A stretch of 34,004 bases of DNA from Lachnospiraceae bacterium (GCA_015057205.1 SVEW01000002.1:1-34004), one strand, 5' to 3'. Positions 22,403-29,861 are shown, counted from the first letter of the stretch. The notes: generated by a model from the sequence alone, not told the origin. Numbers and translations: made by a program.

Positions 22403-22513
22403 TCACTGGTACAAATAATCATGCGCCCCTTCACCGTCAAAGCGCCCAAGATTTTCCGGATAGCAAGCATTGCAATCACCTTCTTAATCAAAAAAATCCT
22501 CTATGAAATTCAT
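22403..22513 (-). pseudogene. Possible small broken gene before the HD gene
   Basis: The frame MNFIEDFFD-stop-EGDCNACYPENLGRFDGEGAH is interrupted by one TAA; behind it, the Cys-rich segment (CNACYPENLGRFDGEG) looks coding and ends at 22403. Family not recognised. The interpretation competes with a terminator hairpin at the same place. Confidence 0.3.
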
Positions 22514-22523
22514 TTTATCATAG
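22489..22523 (-). terminator. Weak terminator candidate
   Basis: Minus strand CTATGA, 11-nt loop, TCATAG, then after AGGA a run of seven T. It would end the transcripts coming from the 22709 gene. AT-rich stem, so only moderate support. Confidence 0.4.
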
Positions 22524-22559
22524 AAGACCTTACTTTTTCAATTCGCAAATATCTACCTA

Positions 22560-22712
22560 TCAAATAACTAATATGAGCAAATACCCTTTGTTCAGAGACT
22601 CATTATAAAGGTATAATTTAGACGTTCCATCGTAGTCTCCGCACTGTAAGTACCGATACTTGGTTCCTTCCGCTTCCTTGAGCGCAGTAATCTGCTTACG
22701 CAACCCTACTAT
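22560..22712 (-). pseudogene. Downstream fragment in shifted frame
   Basis: From about 22712 the frame IVGLRKQITALKEAEGTKYR ... YDGTSKLYLYNES looks coding. It begins exactly where the anchored protein (22709) ends, in another frame. There is no good start of its own. Either the remaining tail of another gene or a frameshifted extension. No family recognised. Confidence 0.35.
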
Positions 22713-23278
22713 TTCTGCGCATGCTCCTCCTTTACATTTAAGGCCAACCCACATAGTTGCACACCATCCCACTCATATAATTCTGTCAATTCATCCGTTT
22801 CTGCATTGTAATGGTAAAGAATGCATGGATTCCACAAATTCACATTAAGCTCAACAAAAGCAAAATACTGTCCCGCATCAACAATCGCCGTAAAGCCGTA
22901 AATATCGTGTTCCGTTTTTTCCGAAATTTTCCTCATCATGGCTTTTACCTTTGCATCTGCTTTTACTTTCTTCCCCTCCGCATCCAACATCTTCGTCGCC
23001 TTTAATGTAACAACAATCCTTCCATTCACAATATCGGATGAAAAATCACCGGCCACCCCTTGCAAAACCTCTGCTTTATCCGGCACAAACGAAGCCGTCT
23101 CCTTCAGTCTTCCATTATCTGTGACCACAAAATAATGCTCTTTCCCATCCTTCGAATCCAGTATCTTTACTTTTACAACTGGCTTTCCAGCTCTTGCATA
23201 CCACAGCGTCGCGGCGGAACTAACAATTATAATTAGACACAAAAGCAAGAAAATTTTTCTCTTTTTCCCTTTCAGCAT
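22709..23278 (-). CDS. Membrane-anchored exported protein of unknown family
   Basis: 189 residues from ATG 23278 (GGAG eight bases upstream; the track's GTG is three codons earlier). KKRKIFLLLCLIIIVSSAATLWY is a clear signal anchor (residues 5-25); the remaining 160 residues are extracytoplasmic, without cysteine lipobox, with a beta-rich look (GRIVVTLKATKMLDAEGKKV). No homologue recognised. Located downstream of the XRE gene (32 bp), so possibly under the same promoter. Confidence 0.6.
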   Translation of the reverse strand: MLKGKKRKIFLLLCLIIIVSSAATLWYARAGKPVVKVKILDSKDGKEHYFVVTDNGRLKETASFVPDKAEVLQGVAGDFSSDIVNGRIVVTLKATKMLDAEGKKVKADAKVKAMMRKISEKTEHDIYGFTAIVDAGQYFAFVELNVNLWNPCILYHYNAETDELTELYEWDGVQLCGLALNVKEEHAQK

Positions 23279-23310
23279 ACCCATCACTCCTCATTCTTCT
23301 CATTGCCGGG

Positions 23311-23514
23311 CTAATATTCCAACAAATCTCCCGGCTGACACTGCAGCACTTCACACAACTTTATCAGCGTGGACATTTTGATTGCCTTAGCCTTTCCATT
23401 TTTCAAAATTGACATATTGGCGATGGTAATTCCCACCCGGTCCGCCAACTCCGTCACGCTCATTTTCCGCTTCGCAAGCATTACATCAATGCGAAAAACA
23501 ATGTTTCCTTCCAT
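23311..23514 (-). CDS. XRE-family small regulator, paralogue
   Basis: 67 residues, about 85 percent identical by eye to the regulator at 5139: MSVTELADRVGITIANMSIL HTH followed by KLCEVLQCQPGDLLEY. ATG with GGAGGT six bases upstream. It comes 11 bp after the truncated DUF2975 gene and the same promoter/operator pair. Here the regulator survived while its membrane partner lost about 110 residues, so it may act freely or in cross-talk with the first locus. Confidence 0.87.
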   Translation of the reverse strand: MEGNIVFRIDVMLAKRKMSVTELADRVGITIANMSILKNGKAKAIKMSTLIKLCEVLQCQPGDLLEY

Positions 23515-23525
23515 ATCGGCACCTC

Positions 23526-23675
23526 CTATATGGTAAGCTCGTTTTCTTCTTTGAGTTCTGCTGCCTTATACACCAGATGAGACAGGGCCGCTGCCGCAAC
23601 GCCAATCGCAATTCCGACAAAATCTACAACCAATGATCCCAAAAGCACGCCCGGATGACTCCTATTCAGTGCCAC
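23526..23675 (-). pseudogene. Truncated DUF2975 gene
   Basis: Only the last 50 codons remain, VALNRSHPGVLLGSLVVDFV ... LVYKAAELKEEN, matching the end of the 5389 gene. The first three membrane segments are deleted so that the promoter (-10 at 23686) adjoins the last one. The track's start lies in the -35 box and is not real. Confidence 0.8.
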
Positions 23676-23685
23676 CTTTTTTTCT

Positions 23686-23714
23686 ACTATAGTCCTACTC
23701 TTATTGTTTGTCAA
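23686..23714 (-). promoter_or_regulatory. Promoter of the second XRE locus
   Basis: Minus strand TTGACA, 17 bp, TATAGT; same geometry as 5904-5932. Confidence 0.8.
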
Positions 23715-23720
23715 CTATAA

Positions 23721-23739
23721 TTTATTGTATATCGATAAA
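23721..23739. promoter_or_regulatory. Operator-like palindrome, second copy
   Basis: TTTATTGTATATCGATAAA, 6 bp upstream of the -35 box, sharing TTTATYG...CGATAAA and its exact position with 5939-5957. Confidence 0.75.
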
Positions 23740-24091
23740 TAGTTTTCGTATTGCATCAAATAGCGGCGAATAGTTGCTAAATAGTAGCCCGAGAGGCTAT
23801 ATATCGTCATTGCTAGCCCTTTTTCCCCCTTTTACATTGTCAAAAAATTGCTGGACTTTATTTTTACGTGCCGTCCGGATAATTCAAACGGTTTTGAACG
23901 TAGTCAAAAAAAGTTGGTTACCTTCAAAAGTCGTTGATTTGTTTGAATGGACCGTAAATCGCTCTGTTCACGGATGGGTGATTACGTGCCATCAAGCCAA
24001 AATCAATTAATACGATGGTAGTCTACTCCTTACAAAACCGAAAATGCTACGTGCAAACAATGCAAAATTCTATGATCTGAAGGTAAAAATA
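23740..24091. other. Non-coding region with repeated ACGTGC words
   Basis: No gene is credible. ACGTGC occurs at about 23867, 23983, 24043 and 24112 and inverted at 24141. ACGTAGTCAAAAA near 23898 is repeated inverted at 24104-24116. The word order suggests duplicated and inverted pieces of one element. No terminator or promoter was recognised beyond that of the XRE locus. Confidence 0.5.
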
Positions 24092-24170
24092 AAATCCGGA
24101 AATTTTTGACTACGTGCAAAAATATAAAAACTAGCCTAGTGCACGTAATAGCCATAAAATTTCCGGATTT
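24092..24170. repeat. Nested perfect inverted repeat (stem-loop element)
   Basis: Outer arms AAATCCGGAAATTTT (24092-24106) and AAAATTTCCGGATTT (24156-24170) are perfect 15-bp complements; inside them TACGTGCA (24111-24118) and TGCACGTA (24140-24147) form a second perfect 8-bp stem, with a 21-nt AT-rich loop. It overlaps the 3' end of the frameshifted gene on the minus strand. No T-run on either strand. Confidence 0.8.
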
Positions 24171-24730
24171 GTGCACAAAAATGGTAAAATAATCGCACCA
24201 TCCGATACACCCTATCAATTATTTTTTCATCTCGCATCTTTATAACTACATTCTCCTTTATGACATGGTCCTCCTCGCCGACTTGATACATCAGGAAGAA
24301 ACGTGATGTCACATAATCCCCTTGCCGTCTTGCGTCAAATACGTTGACACTTCTCAGCTTTACAGGACCTTCCAATAAAATTTCATTTTTGGAAACAGTG
24401 GACGTAATCATTTTCTCCGTTTCCTGCTGATACTCCTGCAACACCTTCCCTATCCCTCCCTCGCGCTGATACCGGGCGATACTTTCCGCCTTAACCGGAA
24501 CCGTTTTTTCCATAGCAAACATCGTATGCTGCTGCCCGCTCTGCATTCAGCTGTTTTAGCACCATCCATTCCATGTAGGTCGCGGTCCCCTCGATTTCTT
24601 CTACACATCGCTCATATTGCGTCTCATAAGAAAAAATTTCGAAGGCTCCGTCCTCCTTTAATTTTGCAAAAAACAACTCCGTCATCTTCAAGGCATACCC
24701 CTTTTTCCCTCCACTTTCTTCTATCTTCAT
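24136..24730 (-). pseudogene. Frameshifted gene of unknown function
   Basis: Two overlapping frames make one plausible protein. Frame 1 (24491-24730): MKIEESGGKKGYALKMTELF ... EWMVLKQLNAE. Frame 2 (24136-24546): TMFAMEKTVPVKAESIARYQ ... NVVIKMRDEKIIDRVYRMV. Joining near 24530 gives about 190 residues. The final residues run into the stem-loop at 24092-24170. An alternative is two coupled genes overlapping by 56 bp, but the second lacks a ribosome binding site. No family recognised; the alternating charged helices suggest a soluble protein. Confidence 0.5.
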
Positions 24731-24736
24731 GCCTTA

Positions 24737-24773
24737 TAGGCAATCGCCCATGCATCACATGAGCAATCGCCTA
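24737..24773 (-). promoter_or_regulatory. Long hairpin before the frameshifted gene
   Basis: Minus strand TAGGCGATTGCTCATG, 5-nt loop, CATGGGCGATTGCCTA: a 16-bp stem with three G-U pairs, ending 7 bases before the ATG at 24730. Without a T-run; might block the ribosome binding site or end the upstream regulator transcript. Confidence 0.5.
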
Positions 24774-24785
24774 CGTAGCATTCCA

Positions 24786-25877
24786 TTATTCTTTCGTTTT
24801 CTCTACCCATTCTGTCCAGCGGGAATCCGCCTGCATTTCTGCCAAAACGTTTTCTCTCTTTGGAACATCCCACCAGGGCCAAAGCTCCGGCAGTTCCGCA
24901 CAAAACGCTTTTTCTTCCAACTGATCCAACTGCTTCGCATAGGCAAGCGCTGTATCCAGTGCCAGGAAAGCCTCCTCTTTTTTCTCGGCACGCCACAGAT
25001 AATAGGAACGGAGCATCTGGATGCAGGCCAATAGACCAAAATCTTTTCCGTAATGATGATCCGGTAAAATCTGTGCAAACAAGCCTTCCGCATTTTGGAG
25101 ACGTTCTGCCGCCATAATCGGCGGAATCGTTGTATCATCCAAAACGATATGGACCATCAAATCTGCGCTTTGCTGCACCGTTGCCCAAAGCGCCTCTCGC
25201 ATTGCATCAATGGCCTCTTTTCCATCATATGCCTGGATGCGAAGAAATGGCCTGGATGCTGTCAACTCCGGTGCCGACTCTGCTAAACGCAAGGCTTTCT
25301 CATGCTCTCCGGTATTTTTATAAAGCTGTGACAGTTCCTCTATCGTCTTTTGGCGTAGCTCCCCACTTGGAAGTGATAATAGAAGCTTCTCATAAATCTT
25401 GATTGCTTCCTGCCATTCAGGGTAGGTTTTGTGTTTTGCGGTGTCATACACGCTGTATCCGTCGTCTCCAACGATATGAAATTCCCCATGTCGTACATAG
25501 CCGGCGTTAAAAAGAACCGAAGCAAGGTCAAGGGTCAGCTTCTCATTGCCCGGAAATTCAATCAGGGCTTCCCTCGCAAGGGAAATGCATTCCTCCATGC
25601 AGACATCATTTCCGTTGTTCTGATGGTTCATTTCATGAATCTTTTTTGCAAGGGCATTCACCTTTTTCTCCCGCTCGTTGTCATATCCAAACAGTTCATC
25701 AATGGAAACGCCAAAATAATTTGCAATGGACGGGATCATTCCCATGTCCGGATAGCAGATTTCCTTTTCCCATCGGGACACTGCCTGTGCCGTTACGCCA
25801 AGCTCGGATGCCAACACATCCTGTGTTCTTCCGTCTCTCAGACGAAGTTCTTTAATTCTTTCTCCTAATTTGATCAT
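24786..25877 (-). CDS. XRE-family regulator with TPR-like C-terminal domain
   Basis: 363 residues. Residues 1-62 form the HTH (LGERIKELRLRDGRTQDVLA, ELGVTAQAVSRWEKEICYPD), followed by SIANYFGVSIDELFGYDNER, the common linker. The rest (80-363) is alpha-helical with TPR-like features (AREALIEFPGNEKLTLDLAS, KIYEKLLLSLPSG, ELSQLYKNTGEHEKALRLAE). Such sensors are abundant in Lachnospiraceae; target genes unknown. ATG with AAGGAG seven bases upstream and its own promoter at 25919-25947. Transcribed away from the deaminase gene. Confidence 0.88.
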   Translation of the reverse strand: MIKLGERIKELRLRDGRTQDVLASELGVTAQAVSRWEKEICYPDMGMIPSIANYFGVSIDELFGYDNEREKKVNALAKKIHEMNHQNNGNDVCMEECISLAREALIEFPGNEKLTLDLASVLFNAGYVRHGEFHIVGDDGYSVYDTAKHKTYPEWQEAIKIYEKLLLSLPSGELRQKTIEELSQLYKNTGEHEKALRLAESAPELTASRPFLRIQAYDGKEAIDAMREALWATVQQSADLMVHIVLDDTTIPPIMAAERLQNAEGLFAQILPDHHYGKDFGLLACIQMLRSYYLWRAEKKEEAFLALDTALAYAKQLDQLEEKAFCAELPELWPWWDVPKRENVLAEMQADSRWTEWVEKTKE

Positions 25878-25918
25878 TGCTTTGCTCCTTCTTTTTCGTT
25901 TTCCACCGGTGTAACTTC

Positions 25919-25947
25919 ATTATACGGTGTGCAGTGGAGCGTTTCAA
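25919..25947 (-). promoter_or_regulatory. Promoter of the XRE-TPR regulator
   Basis: Minus strand TTGAAA, 17 bp, TATAAT, 42 bp upstream of the start codon. A CACCGGTG palindrome lies in the leader. Confidence 0.75.
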
Positions 25948-25991
25948 TTATCAATCTGTTGTTTTCTTTTCAACCTTCTGTTTAGTTCCTT

Positions 25992-26384
25992 TTAAATCCA
26001 CCACTCCGGCGTCAACTCACCTAAAGTCACGATTTTTTCCTTCTCATAATCAAGCATAATCTCCACATTCTGATATCTGCCCGGCATGAGCTGTGTCATA
26101 AATTCTCTGCAGGCGCCGCAGGGAGCCGCGGTGGTTCCGTCCGGCATGAGAGCCAACACCCGGCGAATCTCATGTTCCCCTTCGGTAATCATGTGAAACA
26201 TGGCATTGCGCTCCGCACAAATCCCAAGGGTGCAGGCGGTATCCACACATACACCGGTGTAAATTCTGCCGCTTGCAGCTTCAATCGCCGCCGCTACGCC
26301 ACCAGCCTCGATTCGTTCCGAAATCTCCCGCGGATTTTGCACCGCTTTTGCCGCATTATATAACTCTGTCCAAATCTTTTCCAT
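25992..26384 (-). CDS. Cytidine deaminase-family protein
   Basis: 130 residues with the zinc deaminase signature: CAERNA (residues 56-61, catalytic Glu) and PCGACREF (about 92-99, two Cys ligands); the first ligand is also cysteine, as in cytidine and blasticidin-S deaminases. The last residues, GELTPEWWI, match the LLP.WW-like end of the family. Expected to deaminate cytidine or a related nucleoside. ATG with AGAGGA upstream. Downstream of the isochorismatase-like gene (14 bp), hence one operon. Confidence 0.87.
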   Translation of the reverse strand: MEKIWTELYNAAKAVQNPREISERIEAGGVAAAIEAASGRIYTGVCVDTACTLGICAERNAMFHMITEGEHEIRRVLALMPDGTTAAPCGACREFMTQLMPGRYQNVEIMLDYEKEKIVTLGELTPEWWI

Positions 26385-26398
26385 ACTGTTTTCCTCTC

Positions 26399-26932
26399 TT
26401 ATCGCTTTGCTGCCTCAATCATCGCCAACGCATCCTCCAACGATACGCAGTCCGCATATGTTCCGGGCCAAATCATTTCATTATAATATTTGTACGTGGT
26501 TTCTGCGTCCATGTAATCGTTGTCAAATGTGGAATTCGCACTCTCCGGAAGCACAATAAAAAAGTCCCGCTCATCGGCAGCCCGCACTGTTGCATCCACG
26601 CAGAAATTGGTCATCAGACCAATAATCATCAAATGCTTATCCCCTAAGGATTCCAAATAATCCGCAAATTCCGGATTGCTGAAACAACTGCCCTCTTTTT
26701 TGACAAAACGTTTCTCGTCGCCCTTCGGCGCAATGTACTCTGCAATCGCAAAGTCCTCGTCCCCGATGGAAAAGCCGGAGCCCGGACCGTCATCGTGCTG
26801 CACATAAATTACTTCCAGCTTATTCTTGCGTGCTGCTTCCAAAATCGTTAAGGTATTTTTCTGAAAGCGCTCAAATTCATACAACCGCTCATCTGTAATT
26901 CCTTTTTGAATGTCCATTACCAATAAAATCAT
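26399..26932 (-). CDS. Isochorismatase-family cysteine hydrolase
   Basis: 177 residues. The catalytic triad is visible: Asp in LLVMDIQKGI (residue 7), Lys in RFVKKEGSCF (about 79) and Cys in GLMTNFCVDATVRAADERDF (about 111). Members hydrolyse amides such as nicotinamide or ureides; the substrate is open. AGGAGAGG precedes the ATG. Forms an operon with the cytidine deaminase-like gene, a pairing compatible with nucleobase or nicotinamide salvage. Confidence 0.88.
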   Translation of the reverse strand: MILLVMDIQKGITDERLYEFERFQKNTLTILEAARKNKLEVIYVQHDDGPGSGFSIGDEDFAIAEYIAPKGDEKRFVKKEGSCFSNPEFADYLESLGDKHLMIIGLMTNFCVDATVRAADERDFFIVLPESANSTFDNDYMDAETTYKYYNEMIWPGTYADCVSLEDALAMIEAAKR

Positions 26933-26940
26933 GATAAATC

Positions 26941-27262
26941 CTCTCCTCCTATTCTTCGAACCATGTAAAGCTTGATACCACTCCTGCTTCCAACCATACT
27001 ATCTTCTTCCCCGTTTTCGCAAAGCAACTTCAGTGCCGCCTTCGGATCGTCCTGCAAAACCGCATAGCCCGTCGCCCTGCACCACCCTATTCAGTAGGTT
27101 TCCGGCAATTCCCTGATTGCGGTGAGCTTCTTCAGTGTAAACCGCGCGAACATTTGCCCAAAAGCCTACCGCTTTCTTTGAAAAAATGGCTTTTATTCCG
27201 ATGCCGATGATTACCAAACCAACTACTGCCCATATGATAAAACCAAGTTCTGCTCCGCTCAT
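26941..27262 (-). pseudogene. Chimera: DUF6199-like membrane head joined to a GNAT tail, frameshifted
   Basis: From ATG 27262 (GGAGG five bases upstream) the frame codes a small membrane protein start, MSGAELGFIIWAVVGLVIIG ... KKAVGFWANV, resembling DUF6199 proteins, then switches to GNAT sequence VYTEEAHRNQGIAGNLLNRV (acetyl-CoA loop HRNQGIA). The remaining GNAT part continues in another frame as GYAVLQDDPKAALKLLCENG, so a frameshift follows the loop near 27080. Not functional as either family. Confidence 0.65.
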
Positions 27263-27264
27263 AG

Positions 27265-27450
27265 CTACCTCCACATCCAGCTAATCGTATTCTCGGACTG
27301 TGTCAATCCGAGCTTTTTCTGCAATGCCATAGCGTAGCCTTTTCGGCGGAACTTCGGCATCACGTGCAAAAGTCCAATGCTGCCCTCTAAATGCTCTCTT
27401 TCAAAAAGTGTCGTTATATAGTCGATTGCAGCATTGGTTATTTCTTTCAT
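27265..27450 (-). pseudogene. Chimera: HD-hydrolase head joined to a deleted GNAT tail
   Basis: 61 codons. The first 19, MKEITNAAIDYITTLFERE, look like the start of an HD-domain hydrolase; from EHLEGSIGLLHVMPKFRRKG on it is nearly identical to the fragment at 19367, including the same internal deletion. A strong AGGAGG site precedes the ATG, so translation is possible. Its terminal codons TGG AGG supply the ribosome binding site of the next gene, just as at 19367. Confidence 0.65.
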
Positions 27451-27465
27451 ACATCCTCCTTACGT

Positions 27466-27999
27466 TCACGCCGTTATGTCTATCCAATACCTCTGAATCG
27501 TGCCGCATTCTCCTAGTCCGATATCATCCTTTATTTCGTTTTCCAGCACACCACCGTTTTTCACAATCGTTCGGCGAGATGCCTCGTTGTCCCGCTCACA
27601 GCAGACAAGAACTCTGTCGTCACCGTACTCCTTGCAAATTGGTAAAAGCAATTTCAGCATTTCACCGGCATAGCCCTTTTTCCTCTCCGACGGCAAAATA
27701 CTGTACCCGATGTTGCCACCGTATTGCAGCAGAAACGGAGATAAGGGATGTCGGTAATCGATAATGCCAACAACCTTATCATCTTCTGTTCGCACACATA
27801 AAAATACCTCCGAAGGCACGTACCCTTCTCCAAATTTTTTCTTCAGACGGTTTTCAAAATCAATCCATTCCTCAAAAGAATCCACGTCTTCCAAACTTGC
27901 GCAACCATCCAGCCGATCGCCATTTGCAAGCATTTCCTCTTTGTATTTCATGACCTGTTTTGCATAATCCTGCGTTGGTCGAATCAGCTTAACACTCAT
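27466..27999 (-). CDS. GNAT N-acetyltransferase
   Basis: 177 residues from ATG 27999 (TGAGG upstream); the track's 258-residue frame runs into an older pseudogene. Domains: MSVKLIRPTQDYAKQVMKYK start, NIGYSILPSERKKGYAGEML acetyl-CoA loop near residue 115, and a CCERDNEASRRTIVKNGG tail. Paralogue of the 14679 gene, and its head is duplicated as a fragment at 21007. Acceptor unknown. Confidence 0.86.
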   Translation of the reverse strand: MSVKLIRPTQDYAKQVMKYKEEMLANGDRLDGCASLEDVDSFEEWIDFENRLKKKFGEGYVPSEVFLCVRTEDDKVVGIIDYRHPLSPFLLQYGGNIGYSILPSERKKGYAGEMLKLLLPICKEYGDDRVLVCCERDNEASRRTIVKNGGVLENEIKDDIGLGECGTIQRYWIDITA

Positions 28000-28012
28000 T
28001 CTCTCTACCTCA

Positions 28013-28213
28013 CTAAAATCTCTTCTCCATTTCCTGCAAAACCAAGGACGCCGCCTCGTAACCAAAGCCTTTCCCCTGGTATCTACAGTCAATGAAAAAC
28101 TCGCCAAATTCATACGCTTTCTAATTTTCAATATCGTGATAGGTCGCCATGCCAACCGGCTCTTCCTCGTCATAAACAATAAATGCCTTGCTTGCATCAA
28201 AAATCCGAAACAT
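28013..28213 (-). pseudogene. GNAT pseudogene (copy of the 853 family)
   Basis: FDASKAFIVYDEEEPVGMAT ... DIEN-stop-KAYEFGEFFIDCRYQGKGFGYEAA ... QEMEKRF-stop. It matches residues about 45-108 of the intact gene at 853-1290 (IYDEEVPVGMAMYYDIEAWRAYDFSHFF), with an in-frame TAG and no N- or C-terminus. Confidence 0.8.
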
Positions 28214-28235
28214 AGGTTATCCCTTTCCATCTTTT

Positions 28236-29030
28236 CTACCACGAATTACGAACCACGTTCCCCTTCAAGTAAAGGTTTCCTCTCACATCCTCTTTCACAG
28301 CAAGAAGTTGTTCTTTTTTTACCAGATAGGAAACATTCTGCCGGGAACATTCCAAAACTTCACAGCAATCCGACGTATCGAGTAAATTCCCCTTGGCAAA
28401 ACACAGAAAATCGTCAAGTCGAAGCGGAATCGTCTGTCCTCGCTCATAAAGCAGCTTTGCCGGGATGTCAATGGTATCATAAAACGTAATATAATATCCG
28501 CCGGTTCCTACCTCACAGGAATGATATAGACTGTCGTTTTTCAAAATCTTTGCGACACCTTCCACATCCTCCATCTGATGTAAATCCACTTTTTTCACCG
28601 TATCGTCCTCAAAAAAGCAAAGAATCTGCTCCCCCCCACAAGGTACACAATCGATTACATTCTTTCTCCTTTGAAGAACATAATCCGGCAAGTTTTCCAA
28701 CGGCTTGATATAGAAACTGTCCTGAGAACACTTCCCCTTCGACACCTTCAAAAATTCCATTTCATCATACGTTTCCATTTTATGATTTTTAAGAATTTCG
28801 CTGATATTCTGCCGCCCGCTTGGAATAACGCGTTCTTTTACCCATCGGAAGCTTAAGTCTCTTGACACCGTATAAATCCCTTTTTTCACAAGATTAGTAA
28901 ATAAAAGCGGCGCCGTCCACTCATCCAAATCCTCCTGCAATTCAATAATGAATTCTTTGCGTTTCTCGTAATACAGCAACACAGCAACCGCCATGCCTGT
29001 CTCATCATTGATAATCTCATACAGTTTCAT
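28236..29030 (-). CDS. DUF2442-like protein with C-terminal HTH; HipA-like partner
   Basis: 264 residues from ATG 29030 (GAGAGG ten bases upstream), overlapping the kinase gene by 14 bp. An N-terminal region of about 120 residues is unrecognised. The middle (about 130-205) has DUF2442 features: LCFFEDDTVKKVDLHQMEDV ... YYITFYDTIDIPAKLLYERG. The last 55 residues form an excisionase-like HTH: LLDTSDCCEVLECSRQNVSY, LVKKEQLLAVKEDVRGNLYL. It is the best candidate for the repressor binding the twin palindromes upstream of the operon and for neutralising the kinase; inference. Confidence 0.75.
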   Translation of the reverse strand: MKLYEIINDETGMAVAVLLYYEKRKEFIIELQEDLDEWTAPLLFTNLVKKGIYTVSRDLSFRWVKERVIPSGRQNISEILKNHKMETYDEMEFLKVSKGKCSQDSFYIKPLENLPDYVLQRRKNVIDCVPCGGEQILCFFEDDTVKKVDLHQMEDVEGVAKILKNDSLYHSCEVGTGGYYITFYDTIDIPAKLLYERGQTIPLRLDDFLCFAKGNLLDTSDCCEVLECSRQNVSYLVKKEQLLAVKEDVRGNLYLKGNVVRNSW

Positions 29031-29820
29031 ATAGCTTATACCTCTCACAAATCATCTGCCAGATTTTCTCCATCAGCAGATCCGGAATCACACCGTCCAA
29101 CCCTTCAAACAGAAATGCACGATCCTTTTCTTCCAACTTTCCAGAAAAAACATTTGCCCTGTCTGCAATCAGATTCAAATTCTCATAACAGGATGTACTT
29201 CCGATAAAATTGTTACACTTTCGGTCTTCCTTGATATCAAACTTCCGGATTTCCTCCTTAGAAAGACACGAATATAGAAGTGACAGACCATGGTCAAAAA
29301 GCGGCGCGATCCGCAAAGTATGGGCTCTACTATTACGCAACACTTCGATATTCGCACCGTGGCGGTCACGATTCAAAATGATAAAGTCCACCGCCAGCAT
29401 GGTATCAATGTAGTTCTGCCATCCCATGCGCTTGCAAAAATCATAATGCGACTCACCCTTTTCGGCATTCACCAGATAATAATCGTCCAACGCTATTTTC
29501 TGCTCGCCGCGTTGTTTGAAATCCTCAGAGCCACACAGGTAAGTCCGGTATTCCCGCCCTTCGATTTCCACATCCGCATGGATTAAGTCATATCGCAAAT
29601 GCTCCACACCCAGGCACGTAAGCAGTCGATCCACAATAAGCTCGTTTACACATTCATGGCCGATGATTCCTTTGACAGAATCATACAACGATAATTTGTA
29701 ATACTGTTTCCTACCGTCCAGCCGTCCCTCTGATTTTAAAAATGTTCCAGCCGTCCCACTTGAACTACGAATATGAGACCAATTCAAGTAAGTCAGATCT
29801 TGTTTTTCTTTAATAAGCAA
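29017..29820 (-). CDS. HipA-like serine/threonine kinase
   Basis: About 267 residues. An SSGTAGTFLKS glycine loop near residue 20, VDFIILNRDRHGANIEVLRN (catalytic loop with NRDRHGAN, about 145-160) and APLFDHGLSLL (the metal-binding Asp of the DxG element) identify a HipA/CtkA-type kinase, whole except for the HipA N-subdomain 1. GGGAGGG suggests the TTG at 29820 as start (6 bp spacing); the track uses ATG 29835, which overlaps the operator. HipA toxins phosphorylate aminoacyl-tRNA synthetases; trpS is about 1.7 kb away, but no link is shown. The partner gene follows, overlapping by 14 bp. Confidence 0.85.
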   Translation of the reverse strand: MLIKEKQDLTYLNWSHIRSSSGTAGTFLKSEGRLDGRKQYYKLSLYDSVKGIIGHECVNELIVDRLLTCLGVEHLRYDLIHADVEIEGREYRTYLCGSEDFKQRGEQKIALDDYYLVNAEKGESHYDFCKRMGWQNYIDTMLAVDFIILNRDRHGANIEVLRNSRAHTLRIAPLFDHGLSLLYSCLSKEEIRKFDIKEDRKCNNFIGSTSCYENLNLIADRANVFSGKLEEKDRAFLFEGLDGVIPDLLMEKIWQMICERYKLYETV

Positions 29821-29834
29821 ATGATTCCCTCCCA

Positions 29835-29850
29835 TTTGACGTGCGTCAAA
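29835..29850. promoter_or_regulatory. Operator O2 of the HipA-like operon
   Basis: TTTGACGTGCGTCAAA, palindromic except for the central base pair, lying between the -10 box and the ribosome binding site. Confidence 0.8.
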
Positions 29851-29861
29851 AATTTTTATTC

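Noticed and set aside
23940-23985. Third copy of the CGCTCTGT...CCGTAAT repeat of 17.3 kb
   Set aside because: Only CGCTCTGT and scattered bases agree; could be chance.
28000-28242. 81-residue N-terminal extension of the GNAT at 27466
   Set aside because: It is an out-of-frame reading of a GNAT pseudogene; the ATG at 27999 matches the family start.
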